From assembly GCF_035653575.1 (NCBI RefSeq), contig NZ_DASRBQ010000181.1, positions 1 to 64,000 on the forward strand: DNA of 64,000 nt, read 5' to 3'. This DNA comes from Actinocrinis sp035653575 (GTDB taxonomy: Bacteria > Actinomycetota > Actinomycetes > Streptomycetales > Catenulisporaceae). The position numbers and the translations under genes were made by a program. Every line of letters begins with the position of its first letter. Position 1 is the stretch's first letter. Below are positions 30,301 through 37,485 of this stretch, piece by piece. The notes under the pieces were generated by a model, which was given only the letters and a program-made list of their open reading frames with translations, ran no database searches and was not told where the DNA came from.

Positions 30301-31794
30301 TTCGCCGCGCTCAAGATCGAGGCGATCCTCGACACCCCGGTCAACATCGTGGTCACCTGCGACCCGACCCGTGGCGGCCGGCACACCCTCGGCCGCTACT
30401 CCCAGCCGATGATGGCCCCGTTCTCCTCCTGCCTGGCGGTGGAGAACCTGTGGCTGGCCGCCCGCGCCGAAGGACTGGGCGTCGGCTGGGTGTCCTTCTT
30501 CGACGAGCGGGAACTCGCCGCGGTCCTGGACCTGCCCGATCACCTGCAGGTCGTGGCGTATCTTTGCGTCGGATATGTCAAGTCCTTCCCCCAGGAGCCG
30601 GAACTGGCCGGAGCCGGATGGGCCAAACGCCGCCCGTTGGCGTGGGCCGTGCACGAGGAGCGCTTCGGGCGCCGCGCGCTGCCCGGCGCGCAGCCGATCT
30701 CGCTGCTCAACGAGACCGTCGACGCGATCCGCGGCCTGGACCCCGAGGCCCTGGCCGCCGCGCGGGACCGCCAGTCGCGGATGACCAAGCCGCCCGGGTC
30801 GCTCGGCGTCCTGGAGGCGGTTTCCGAGCAGCTGGCCGGGCTCGCCGGAGCCTGCCCGCCGCCGCTGCCCGAGCCCGCGGCTCTCGCGGTGTTCGCCGCG
30901 GACCACGGCGTGCACGCCCAGGGCGTGACCCCCTGGCCGCAGGAGGTCACCGCGCAGATGGTCGCGAACTTCCTGGCCGGCGGCGCGGTGGTCAACGCGT
31001 TCGCCAAGCAGGTCGGCGCCGAGGTGTGCGTCGTGGACGTCGGAGTGAACGCGGAACTGACCCCGCAGACCGGCCTGATCCCGCGCAAGGTGCGTTACGG
31101 GACCGCGGACATGACCCAAGGCCCCGCGCTCACCCGCGAAGAGGTCGTCGCGGCCCTCGAAGCCGGGATCGAGACCGCCCGCGACCTGGTCGCGGCGGGC
31201 AACCGCTGCCTACTGACCGGGGACATGGGCATCGCCAACACCACCGCCTCGGCCGCGCTCATCGCCGCCTTCACCGGGGCGTCCCCGGCGCAGGTGACCG
31301 GCTACGGCACCGGGATCGACGAGCAGACCTACGCCCACAAGGTCGAGGTCGTGCGCGCCGCCCTGGCGCTGCACCGGCCGGACCCGCAGGACCCGGTCGG
31401 CGTGCTGGCGGCATTCGGCGGTCTGGAACACGCGGCGCTGGCCGGATTCATCCTCGGGGCCGCGGCGCTGCGCATCCCGGTCGTGCTCGACGGCGTGATC
31501 GCCGGCGCCGCCGCGCTCGTCGCGCAGGCGCTGAGCCCCGAGGTGACGGTGGCGTGCGTCGCGGGACACCGCTCCGCGGAACCCGGGCACGCCCTCGCCC
31601 TCGAAGCCCTCGGCATCACGCCGCTGATCGACCTGGAACTGCGGCTCGGCGAAGGCTCCGGCGCGGCGCTGGCGCTACCGCTGGTCGGCGCCGCGGTACG
31701 CGCGTTGCGCGAGGTGGCGACGTTCGACGACGCCGGTGTCGCCGACGCCAGCGAGGCGAGCGTGCTACCGCCCACCGAACGGGAACGCACGTGA
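27313..31794 (+). CDS. cobT: Giant fusion: disordered P/Q/A-rich domain - BluB - CobT
   Basis: 1493 aa. Residues 1 to about 909 are low-complexity: first Gly/Tyr/Phe-rich with spaced FE/GFE units, then Pro/Gln/Ala-rich. Residues about 910-1120 are BluB, the flavin-destroying 5,6-dimethylbenzimidazole synthase (AVYRVIHERRDVRNDFLP, TAPSVGFSQPWDFLVIRDE, GWVSFFDERELAAVLDLPD). Residues about 1128-1480 are CobT, which activates the base to alpha-ribazole phosphate (RQSRMTKPPGSLGVLEAVSE, FAADHGVHAQGVTPWPQEVT, LTGDMGIANTTASAALIAAF, VVLDGVIAGAAALVAQAL). Joining them channels DMB to its acceptor. The ATG at 27313 has a perfect ribosome site; GTGA overlap at the end. The size of the disordered domain is exceptional. 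Confidence 0.93.
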   Translation: MSGTDEFGNGGYGTGEFDRAGAEAGPGAAARTAPPTGPRVPAAGVPHQGPAAGGDAPGGAVAGAPWLAAGSVPYAEAVFGGAGQPDGTGQRAAGAGRRGVPDAQQRPGAGAVGAQVPPPRAQQTQGQGDAGYGGEVYGEGYVNGYGSRAGGMPQVPQQRFDASPFDSGFTQQGRRFEVRDQSRPGGYDPAAGGVQPGQSGFERGGYDPAASSAGFERPGFESGAYEQAAPPPGFDAPTTEFRPGPMFDEPTVRPGAPAPVAGGPQQPGAGAAPSGLNGRGSVFSSRQAPVNGSAPQAAGSGAPGASGTTQRPSMSGPGTWTAAPPPAQQGSAPGAQGREPAAAAAQQGQQAQQGQQPQLPQQGQQQPAQDGPQPTSAGGSGQVPIGQSPSVSGIPRVPSPTAAGARPPVPDEPLPGPPPLPTRPPRAERQAQQAAQAQAQAQGRMQGTVPQAAAARETLTPPRRPVAAAQQPQPQAPGVQQPQTQAQAPGMQQPLQQQPSPPASAAAQPAPAEAARPGQIAEQAGQAGRPGPERAADDLSSERLRSVAPVPQPRAAAGEGAAATATRPGSSGSFDAVAEESPSPKGESGEEMVVPWQAAPAAEAVDIEATQPVPPGFGQVPPSVQPHPQGPNTAQQVQQQTAAQAPTGAPSQAVHSAAPSRAEAAAAHARHQAADQQQAQVPAQAQPQVQAQPQATAAQTPAPPAPAATAQAQGPAAQGPNQVQAPAAQPGQVQMPAAATTAPQQSAQPTSVPAATARAAAPQQPAQAPAAATPATQSAQAPASIAAAAQNAAASMPAPRGTRRRVAEPSPEEKVAAPASAPAQNPAVAQQSVASRTAATTTPAAAAPAPASAQAAPSVQQQAVSAAPAPAAARQQPQPQAAVSQQQPQPQAAAAQQQPGQEPNRAPAYEDDALAAVYRVIHERRDVRNDFLPDEVPTETLTRILEAAHTAPSVGFSQPWDFLVIRDEAMRRRVHDLAVRQRRSYAQSLPKARARAFAALKIEAILDTPVNIVVTCDPTRGGRHTLGRYSQPMMAPFSSCLAVENLWLAARAEGLGVGWVSFFDERELAAVLDLPDHLQVVAYLCVGYVKSFPQEPELAGAGWAKRRPLAWAVHEERFGRRALPGAQPISLLNETVDAIRGLDPEALAAARDRQSRMTKPPGSLGVLEAVSEQLAGLAGACPPPLPEPAALAVFAADHGVHAQGVTPWPQEVTAQMVANFLAGGAVVNAFAKQVGAEVCVVDVGVNAELTPQTGLIPRKVRYGTADMTQGPALTREEVVAALEAGIETARDLVAAGNRCLLTGDMGIANTTASAALIAAFTGASPAQVTGYGTGIDEQTYAHKVEVVRAALALHRPDPQDPVGVLAAFGGLEHAALAGFILGAAALRIPVVLDGVIAGAAALVAQALSPEVTVACVAGHRSAEPGHALALEALGITPLIDLELRLGEGSGAALALPLVGAAVRALREVATFDDAGVADASEASVLPPTERERT
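29938..30003 (+). repeat. Tandem 36-bp repeat at the end of the disordered domain
   Basis: CAGCAACCCCAGCCGCAGGC with its following bases is present twice in tandem at about 29938-29971 and 29974-30007, coding for QQPQPQAA(V/A) units. Shows that the disordered domain has grown by local duplication. Boundaries are approximate. Confidence 0.6.
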
Positions 31795-33053
31795 CCGTCA
31801 CCCCGCCCGCGACGCCCGACCCGTACCTCGCCGGATTGCGGCTCTTCGGGCGGCGCGTCGTCGTGGTCGGCGGCGGACCGGTCGCCGCACGCCGAGTCGC
31901 CGGGCTGCTCGACGCCGGCGCACACGTCGAGCTGATCGCGCCGCACGCCACCCCGGCGCTCGACGCCCTGGCCGCGGCGGGCCGCGTGACCTGGCGCGAA
32001 CGCCCCTACCAGACCGGCGACCTGGCCGACGCGTGGTACGCCGTGGCCGCGACCAACGACCAGGCGGTCAACGCCGCGGTCGCCGCCGAAGCCGAAGCCG
32101 CCCGCGTCTTCTGCTCCCGCGCCGATGACGCCGCCTCCTCCACCGCATGGACCCCCGCGGTCGGACAACACGCCGGAGTGCAGGTCGCGGTCCTCAGCCC
32201 CGGGGTGATGCACGGCGGGGACCCGCGCCGCTCCCAGCGGGTGCGCGACGCCGTCGTCGAGGGCCTGCGCGAAGGCACCCTCAACGCCCCACGCTTCCGC
32301 GAACGCCCCGCCGGCGTCGCGCTGGTCGGCGGCGGACCCGGCGACCCGGACCTGATCACCGTGCGCGGGCGGCGGCTGCTGGCCGAAGCCGACGTCGTGG
32401 TCGCCGACCGGCTCGCCCCCCAGGCGCTGCTCGACCAGCTCGCCCCCGACGTCGAACTGGTCGACGCCGCGAAGATCCCGTACGGGCGGGCGATGGCGCA
32501 GCAGGAGATCAACCGGATCCTGATCGAGCGCGCGAAGGCCGGGAAGTTCGTGGTCCGGCTCAAGGGCGGCGACCCGTACGTGTTCGGCCGCGGCTACGAG
32601 GAGCTGATCGCCTGCACCGAGGCCGGCATCGCGGTCACCGTCGTGCCCGGGATCACCAGCTCGGTCGCCGTGCCGGCGCTGGCGGGCATCCCGGTCACGC
32701 ACCGCGGGGTGGCGCACGAGTTCACCGTCGTCTCCGGGCACGTCGCCCCGGACCACCCCGACTCGCTGGTCGACTGGGCCGCGCTCGCGCAGGCGCGCGG
32801 CACGCTGGTGCTGCTGATGGCCGTCGAGCGTATCGGCGCGATCGCACAGACCCTGATCGGTCACGGTAAAGACCCCGCGACGCCGCTGGCCGCGATCCAG
32901 GACGGCGCGCTGCCCGGTCAGCGCGCCGTGCACACCACCCTCGGGAACGCCGCGGCGGACCTCGCGGCCGCAGGCGTGCGCCCGCCGGCGATCGTCGTGC
33001 TCGGCCCGGTCGTCGCCCTGGCCCGCGACACGGCGCGCACGGCGGGGTCCTGA
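31791..33053 (+). CDS. cobA: CysG-like fusion: precorrin-2 dehydrogenase-like plus uroporphyrinogen-III methyltransferase (CobA)
   Basis: 420 aa. The N-terminal Rossmann domain has RRVVVVGGGPVAARRVAGLL and YAVAATNDQAVNAAVAAEA, like CysG/Met8p NAD-dependent precorrin-2 dehydrogenases. The C-terminal tetrapyrrole methylase has LVGGGPGDPDLITVRGRRLL, VDAAKIPYGRAMAQQEINRI and VVRLKGGDPYVFGRGYEE, the uroporphyrinogen-III C-methyltransferase hallmarks. It supplies precorrin-2 to the operon and sirohydrochlorin for CbiX or siroheme. The GTG at 31791 overlaps the previous stop; the upstream open frame inside the fusion gene is a shadow. Confidence 0.93.
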   Translation: MTVTPPATPDPYLAGLRLFGRRVVVVGGGPVAARRVAGLLDAGAHVELIAPHATPALDALAAAGRVTWRERPYQTGDLADAWYAVAATNDQAVNAAVAAEAEAARVFCSRADDAASSTAWTPAVGQHAGVQVAVLSPGVMHGGDPRRSQRVRDAVVEGLREGTLNAPRFRERPAGVALVGGGPGDPDLITVRGRRLLAEADVVVADRLAPQALLDQLAPDVELVDAAKIPYGRAMAQQEINRILIERAKAGKFVVRLKGGDPYVFGRGYEELIACTEAGIAVTVVPGITSSVAVPALAGIPVTHRGVAHEFTVVSGHVAPDHPDSLVDWAALAQARGTLVLLMAVERIGAIAQTLIGHGKDPATPLAAIQDGALPGQRAVHTTLGNAAADLAAAGVRPPAIVVLGPVVALARDTARTAGS

Positions 33054-33058
33054 CCGAG

Positions 33059-33895
33059 GTGCCGCTGGACCTGACCGAGCGGCTGGTGCGCCTCGAGCGG
33101 GCCGACGACCCGCGGCTGCACGACTACGTGGGCCTGACCGACATGCAACTGCGCACCCGTACCGAGCCGGAAGCGGGCCTGTTCATCGCCGAGGGCGAGA
33201 AAGTCATCGCGCGCGCCGTCGACGCCGGATACCCGATGCGCTCGATGCTGCTGTCCGACAAATGGCTGCCCGTCATGGGCCCGGTGCTCGAGCGCACCAG
33301 CGCGCCGGTGTACGTCGGCGCGAACGACCTGCTGGAACAAGTCACCGGATTCCATGTGCACCGCGGCGCCCTGGCTGCCATGAGCCGGCTGCCGCTGCCC
33401 GACCCCGCCGCACTCTTGGAGCGCTCGCAGCGCGTGGTGGTGCTGGAGAAGGTCAACAACCACACCAACATCGGCGCGATCTTCCGCAGCGCCGCCGCGC
33501 TCGGCATGGACGCGGTGCTGCTCGCGCCGGACTGCGCCGACCCGCTCTACCGGCGCGCGGTCCGCGTCTCGATGGGCACCGTGTTCGCGGTCCCGTACGC
33601 GCGTCTGGGCGCGGACCCCGACGGGCCGCCGTGGCCGCGCGCCCTGGACCTGCTGGCCGCGCACGGGTACCGGTGTTTGGCGCTGACCCCCGCGCCGGAC
33701 GCGATCGACCTGCGTGAGCTGCGCCTCGGGCCGCAGGAGAAGGTAGCGCTGCTGCTCGGCTCCGAGGGCGAGGGACTCTCGCCGCGCGCCCTTGCGGCCT
33801 GTGACCTGAGAGTGCGCATCCCGATGGCGCCCGGAGTCGACTCGCTGAACGTCGCCGCGGCGGCCGCGGTCGCGTGCTATGCCCTGACTGGCTGA
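33059..33895 (+). CDS. TrmH/SpoU-family RNA 2'-O-methyltransferase
   Basis: 278 aa. Substrate-binding N-terminal domain (GLFIAEGEKVIARAVDAGYP) and a SPOUT catalytic domain with VNNHTNIGAIFRSAAALGMD, LLLGSEGEGLSPRALAACDL and IPMAPGVDSLNVAAAAAVAC, the three motifs of the trefoil-knot SAM site. Likely modifies rRNA or tRNA ribose; the target is unknown. It begins with GTG only 5 bases after the cobA stop, so it is probably cotranscribed with the cobalamin genes, an unexpected partner. Convergent with gatD. Confidence 0.92.
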   Translation: MPLDLTERLVRLERADDPRLHDYVGLTDMQLRTRTEPEAGLFIAEGEKVIARAVDAGYPMRSMLLSDKWLPVMGPVLERTSAPVYVGANDLLEQVTGFHVHRGALAAMSRLPLPDPAALLERSQRVVVLEKVNNHTNIGAIFRSAAALGMDAVLLAPDCADPLYRRAVRVSMGTVFAVPYARLGADPDGPPWPRALDLLAAHGYRCLALTPAPDAIDLRELRLGPQEKVALLLGSEGEGLSPRALAACDLRVRIPMAPGVDSLNVAAAAAVACYALTG

Positions 33896-33911
33896 CAGGG
33901 CGTCACCCGGG

Positions 33912-34649
33912 TTACGCGCCGACGGCCGCGAGGCGTTCCTTGCGCAGCCGCAGGTGCCAGTTGTCATCCACCGGGGACGCGGCCGGATTGCCGTCGGCCC
34001 AGGACAGGACCAGGTCCGCGAGCGCCGGGTTGCGGGCGAGCACCGGGCCATGCAGGTAGGTGCCCGCGATCTTCCCCGTGTGCGCGCCGTCCGTGCCGGC
34101 CCCGGCGCCGTTTCCGTTGCCGACCCGCACCGTGCCCAGCGGCCGCACGCCCTCACCCAGGTGCGTGGTGCCCATGTGGTTCTCGAATCCGGTCAGCGCG
34201 CCCAAGCCCACGCCGCCGACGATCAGCTGCGGGTCGGCGTCCGCGACCACCTCGCCGACGCAGCGCACGCTGCCGCGGTGCGAGGTCACGTCGATCAAAC
34301 CCAGCGCCGGCAGCACGCCCTCCTGCTCGTCGTAGAAGGTATGGCCCATCAGCTGGAAACCCGCGCACACCGCGAGCACCGCCGCGCCACGCTCCGTCGC
34401 CCGCGTGAGGCCCGGGTCCTTGCGCAACCGCTCGGCCGCCAGCCGCTGCGGACGGTCCTCCCCGCCGCCGATCAGGTAGATGTCGCCCTGCTGCGGGATC
34501 GGCTGGTCGCTGCGCACGTCCACCCGCTCCACCGCGTGCCCGCGCGCCTCCGCCCGGTACGCGAGGATCAGCGCATTGCCCTGATCCCCGTAGGTGGACA
34601 GCAGATCCGGATAGATCCACACGATCCGCAGTGCACTGTCACCGGTCAT
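33912..34649 (-). CDS. gatD: Lipid II isoglutaminyl synthase glutaminase subunit GatD
   Basis: 245 aa, class I glutamine amidotransferase (CobB/CobQ-like). It starts LRIVWIYPDLLSTYGDQGNA; the nucleophile Cys is in AVLAVCAGFQLMGHTFYDEQ and the partner His in GKIAGTYLHGPVLARNPALA. Together with MurT it amidates the D-Glu of lipid II. The ATG at 34649 is 2 bases past the murT stop, confirming a two-gene unit. The region GNGNGAGAGTDG is a small low-complexity insert. Confidence 0.95.
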   Translation of the reverse strand: MTGDSALRIVWIYPDLLSTYGDQGNALILAYRAEARGHAVERVDVRSDQPIPQQGDIYLIGGGEDRPQRLAAERLRKDPGLTRATERGAAVLAVCAGFQLMGHTFYDEQEGVLPALGLIDVTSHRGSVRCVGEVVADADPQLIVGGVGLGALTGFENHMGTTHLGEGVRPLGTVRVGNGNGAGAGTDGAHTGKIAGTYLHGPVLARNPALADLVLSWADGNPAASPVDDNWHLRLRKERLAAVGA

Positions 34650-34651
34650 GA

Positions 34652-35965
34652 TCAGGCACCCACCCTCGCGCGCAACTGCTGGAACGCCGTGTAGTTCGCG
34701 ATCACGTCGATCAGCCCCTCGGGCGCCGCGTCGACGGCGGCGTCCACATCGTCGTACACGGTGAACTCGACCCCGGCGACCTGCAGGCGCACCGCCAGAT
34801 CCAGGCGCCGCTGCCCGATCACCAGCACCGGCCGGCCGGCCAGGCGCGTGTAGTCCACGTCCCACAGCCAGGAGGTGTCCGTGCCGTCCGCGGACAGGGC
34901 GTTGACAGACAGCAGCACCGGATGCCCGGCGCCGCCGCCGTCGGTGCCGCCCGCGTCCGCCTCGGCCGCGACCAGGTCGAAGGTCTCCAGCCAGCCCGCG
35001 GGGTTCTTCGCCAGCAGCAGGCGCAGCCGCCGTCCCCGGTAGGTGACCGTGTCGTAGCGGCCGGCGACCGCGGTGACCTGCTCCATGCGGGAGACCGCGC
35101 GCTGCGGGTCCACGCCGAACAGGGAGGCAACTGCCGCGGCAGTGGTCGCGTTCGCGCGGTTCGCGCGGCCCGGCAGCCGCAGCCCGCCAAGCTCCACGCG
35201 CACGCCGAGCGGGTCGCGCAGCGCGTCGCCGTCCAGGCTCCACACGGGCGCCGGACGGCGGAAGTCGCACTTCGCGCAGTGCCAGTCGGCGCTCGGGCGC
35301 TGCAGCACGCCGCCGCAGCGCGGGCAGGACCAGGCGTCCTCCTGCCACGCCTGTCCGGCCGCGACCCACACCACGTTCGCGACCTCGCCCGCGGCCCACA
35401 CCACCAGCGGATCGTCGCAGTTGGCCACCACGGTGGCCGCGGTGCCGGCCAGCCCGTCGCGCCAGCGCTGGGCGAGCATCCGGGTTTCGGCGGCGCGGTC
35501 GAGCTGGTCGCGCGAGAGGTTCAGCAGCGCGATCGCCCGCGGCTTGGTCTGCGCGGCCACCGTGGGCAGGTACTTCTCGTCGACCTCGATCACGGCGTGC
35601 CGCGCGTCGCGGTCGGAGGCCATCGCGGCGGTGATTCCGGCGGGCATGTTCGCGCCCAGCGCGTTGGACACCACCGGTCCCAGCGCCCGCAGCGCCTCGG
35701 CGATCAGGCGGGTGGTGGTGGTCTTGCCGTTGGTCGCGGACACCAGTACGCAGTCGCGTCCCGCGGTCAGCCGCGCCAGCAGTTGCGGGTCGAGGCGCAG
35801 CGCGACCCGGCCGCCGATCACCGCGCCTGAGCCGCGCCCGGCGGCGCGCGAGACCGCGCCGGTCACCTTGCTCGCCGCCACCGCGACCTTCGCCCGCGGC
35901 GGCAGCGGTGCGCCCGCCTCGCCTGCCGCGTCGTGGTCGTGCCCGCTCGCCACCGTCGTCGTCAC
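34652..35965 (-). CDS. murT: Lipid II isoglutaminyl synthase ATPase subunit MurT
   Basis: 437 aa, Mur-ligase family. ATP site VLVSATNGKTTTTRLIAEAL, followed by the region NALGANMPAGITAAMASDRD. A four-Cys zinc-ribbon insert is clear in the middle (CPRCGGVLQRPSADWHCAKC), and a C-terminal DUF1727 region follows (YDDVDAAVDAAPEGLIDVIA). The chosen GTG at 35965 has an excellent GGAAGGG ribosome site; the open frame continues to 36043 with an unlikely leader. Works with GatD to amidate peptidoglycan precursors. Confidence 0.94.
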   Translation of the reverse strand: MTTTVASGHDHDAAGEAGAPLPPRAKVAVAASKVTGAVSRAAGRGSGAVIGGRVALRLDPQLLARLTAGRDCVLVSATNGKTTTTRLIAEALRALGPVVSNALGANMPAGITAAMASDRDARHAVIEVDEKYLPTVAAQTKPRAIALLNLSRDQLDRAAETRMLAQRWRDGLAGTAATVVANCDDPLVVWAAGEVANVVWVAAGQAWQEDAWSCPRCGGVLQRPSADWHCAKCDFRRPAPVWSLDGDALRDPLGVRVELGGLRLPGRANRANATTAAAVASLFGVDPQRAVSRMEQVTAVAGRYDTVTYRGRRLRLLLAKNPAGWLETFDLVAAEADAGGTDGGGAGHPVLLSVNALSADGTDTSWLWDVDYTRLAGRPVLVIGQRRLDLAVRLQVAGVEFTVYDDVDAAVDAAPEGLIDVIANYTAFQQLRARVGA

Positions 35966-36193
35966 CCGGTGCCCTTCCGTTCCACCGCCGCCGCGCCACG
36001 CCGAACCGGCCGGACCGCGTTGTTGAAGCGCGCCGCGGCGCACATGCTACCGCCCGCCATGATCCGCCGTGTTACCACCGGCCACCGCTGGCCACCACCG
36101 GGCATCTCGGGCGCTGCCGTCGCTCGGTGCTCGCTGCTCGCTGCTCGCCAGCACCGGGATCCTGAAGACTGACCGGCGGGACCTGACGCCGGG

Positions 36194-37327
36194 TCAGAAC
36201 AGCGCCAGGTCCGCGCACGAGCGCATGGTGCGCCGCGTCGTGCCGCCGCTGGGCGCCTGGACCTCCACCGGGTCGCCGAACTCGAACAGGTCCACGGTCA
36301 CCGCGTGATCCGCCGTCGGGTCGTCCGCCGGGGTCCAGTGCGGCAGCTCCAGGCGCAGCCGCAGGATCTGCGGCCCGCCCTCGGCCGCCTCCTCGCCCGC
36401 GGTGCCGGAGAAGTCCGGGACGGCCTCGCTCACTCTTTCTGACTCGTCCACGAACGCGGTGAGCACCAGCGTGTTCGCGCCGTGGTCGCGCAGCTGCCGG
36501 GCCAGGCGGGCCAGCAGCCGGTCCGGGTCCGCGGGCTTCGGCTTGAGCGTGACCGTGTACCCGGTCAGCACCTTCCCGTCGAACTCCTGGCGTCCCGCGG
36601 CAGTCACCGCGCCCGCCGCGCGCACCCCGGCCGCCAGCACCGCGGGCTCCGCGTAGGCGTGCACGCCGCACGCGTCGTTCTCGCTGAAGGTCTGCCAGTC
36701 GCGCTGCGGCCCGTCCTCGTCCTTCTCGTCCTGCGCATCCAGGGACTCGTCGTCCTCGGCCGCCGCGTCCGGATCGTCGACGCCGTCGAGGTCGCCCTCG
36801 GCCTCGCCGAGCAGATCGGCCTCGTCCGCCTCGGCCTCCAGCTCCGCGTCGTCGTCCAGCTCGTCCTCGTCGTCGAGTTGCGCTCCGGCCTCGAGCTCTG
36901 TGTCTTCCTCGAGCTCGGCGTCTTCCTCGAAGCCCTCGTCTTCCTCGTCTTCGACCTCATCGTCGACGGCGGAGACGACCGGCGCCGCACTGCCCGCCTT
37001 CGCGGCCGTGGCGGTCTTGCCGCCACCAAGTTGCGCCTGCACTTCGTCGTCGAGGATCGGCGCGCGGTACACGCTGGAGCCGACGCGTACGTATTCGAAC
37101 GCGTACTTGCCGCGGATCACCGTCGCGCGCGAGCGGCGCGTCTCGAAGTCCACCGCGCCCTCGCCGATCGCGGTGCCCGAGCCGTGGCGGCAGCGCCACG
37201 TGGTCGACATCGACGCGGTCTCGAGACCCGCCAGCAGCTGCGCGATCTGCTCGGCGCTGACCGCCGTGCCGCTGCCCGCGCCCGCCGCGCTCTTACCCCG
37301 CCCGAACAGCCGTATCGACGCCATCAT
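36194..37327 (-). CDS. Uncharacterised protein with long acidic insert
   Basis: 377 aa of unknown function. An N-terminal part of about 115 residues (start SIRLFGRGKSAAGAGSG, then STTWRCRHGSGTAIGEGAVD) and a C-terminal part of about 165 residues (ending RRTMRSCADLALF) are separated by about 95 residues consisting almost only of Glu, Asp, Leu and Ala (for example EDEEDEGFEEDAELEEDTEL). No signal peptide or membrane segment. It is divergent from the DUF3516 helicase gene with a gap of 158 bases. The acidic tract could bind basic proteins or metal ions; this is speculation. Confidence 0.7.
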   Translation of the reverse strand: MMASIRLFGRGKSAAGAGSGTAVSAEQIAQLLAGLETASMSTTWRCRHGSGTAIGEGAVDFETRRSRATVIRGKYAFEYVRVGSSVYRAPILDDEVQAQLGGGKTATAAKAGSAAPVVSAVDDEVEDEEDEGFEEDAELEEDTELEAGAQLDDEDELDDDAELEAEADEADLLGEAEGDLDGVDDPDAAAEDDESLDAQDEKDEDGPQRDWQTFSENDACGVHAYAEPAVLAAGVRAAGAVTAAGRQEFDGKVLTGYTVTLKPKPADPDRLLARLARQLRDHGANTLVLTAFVDESERVSEAVPDFSGTAGEEAAEGGPQILRLRLELPHWTPADDPTADHAVTVDLFEFGDPVEVQAPSGGTTRRTMRSCADLALF

Positions 37328-37485
37328 GGCCCCGCAGCCTAGCGGTCCAGGCCCAGCTCCCGGTAGCCGACACCACCATCTGAACCCCGGGCGTGCCGCG
37401 CCCGCGCCCGTGTGCGCCGCCCACCGCCCGGGCCCCGCCCGCGCCGCGGCGAAAACCCGCCGCCGGCGCTGCGAGAATACCGGGC

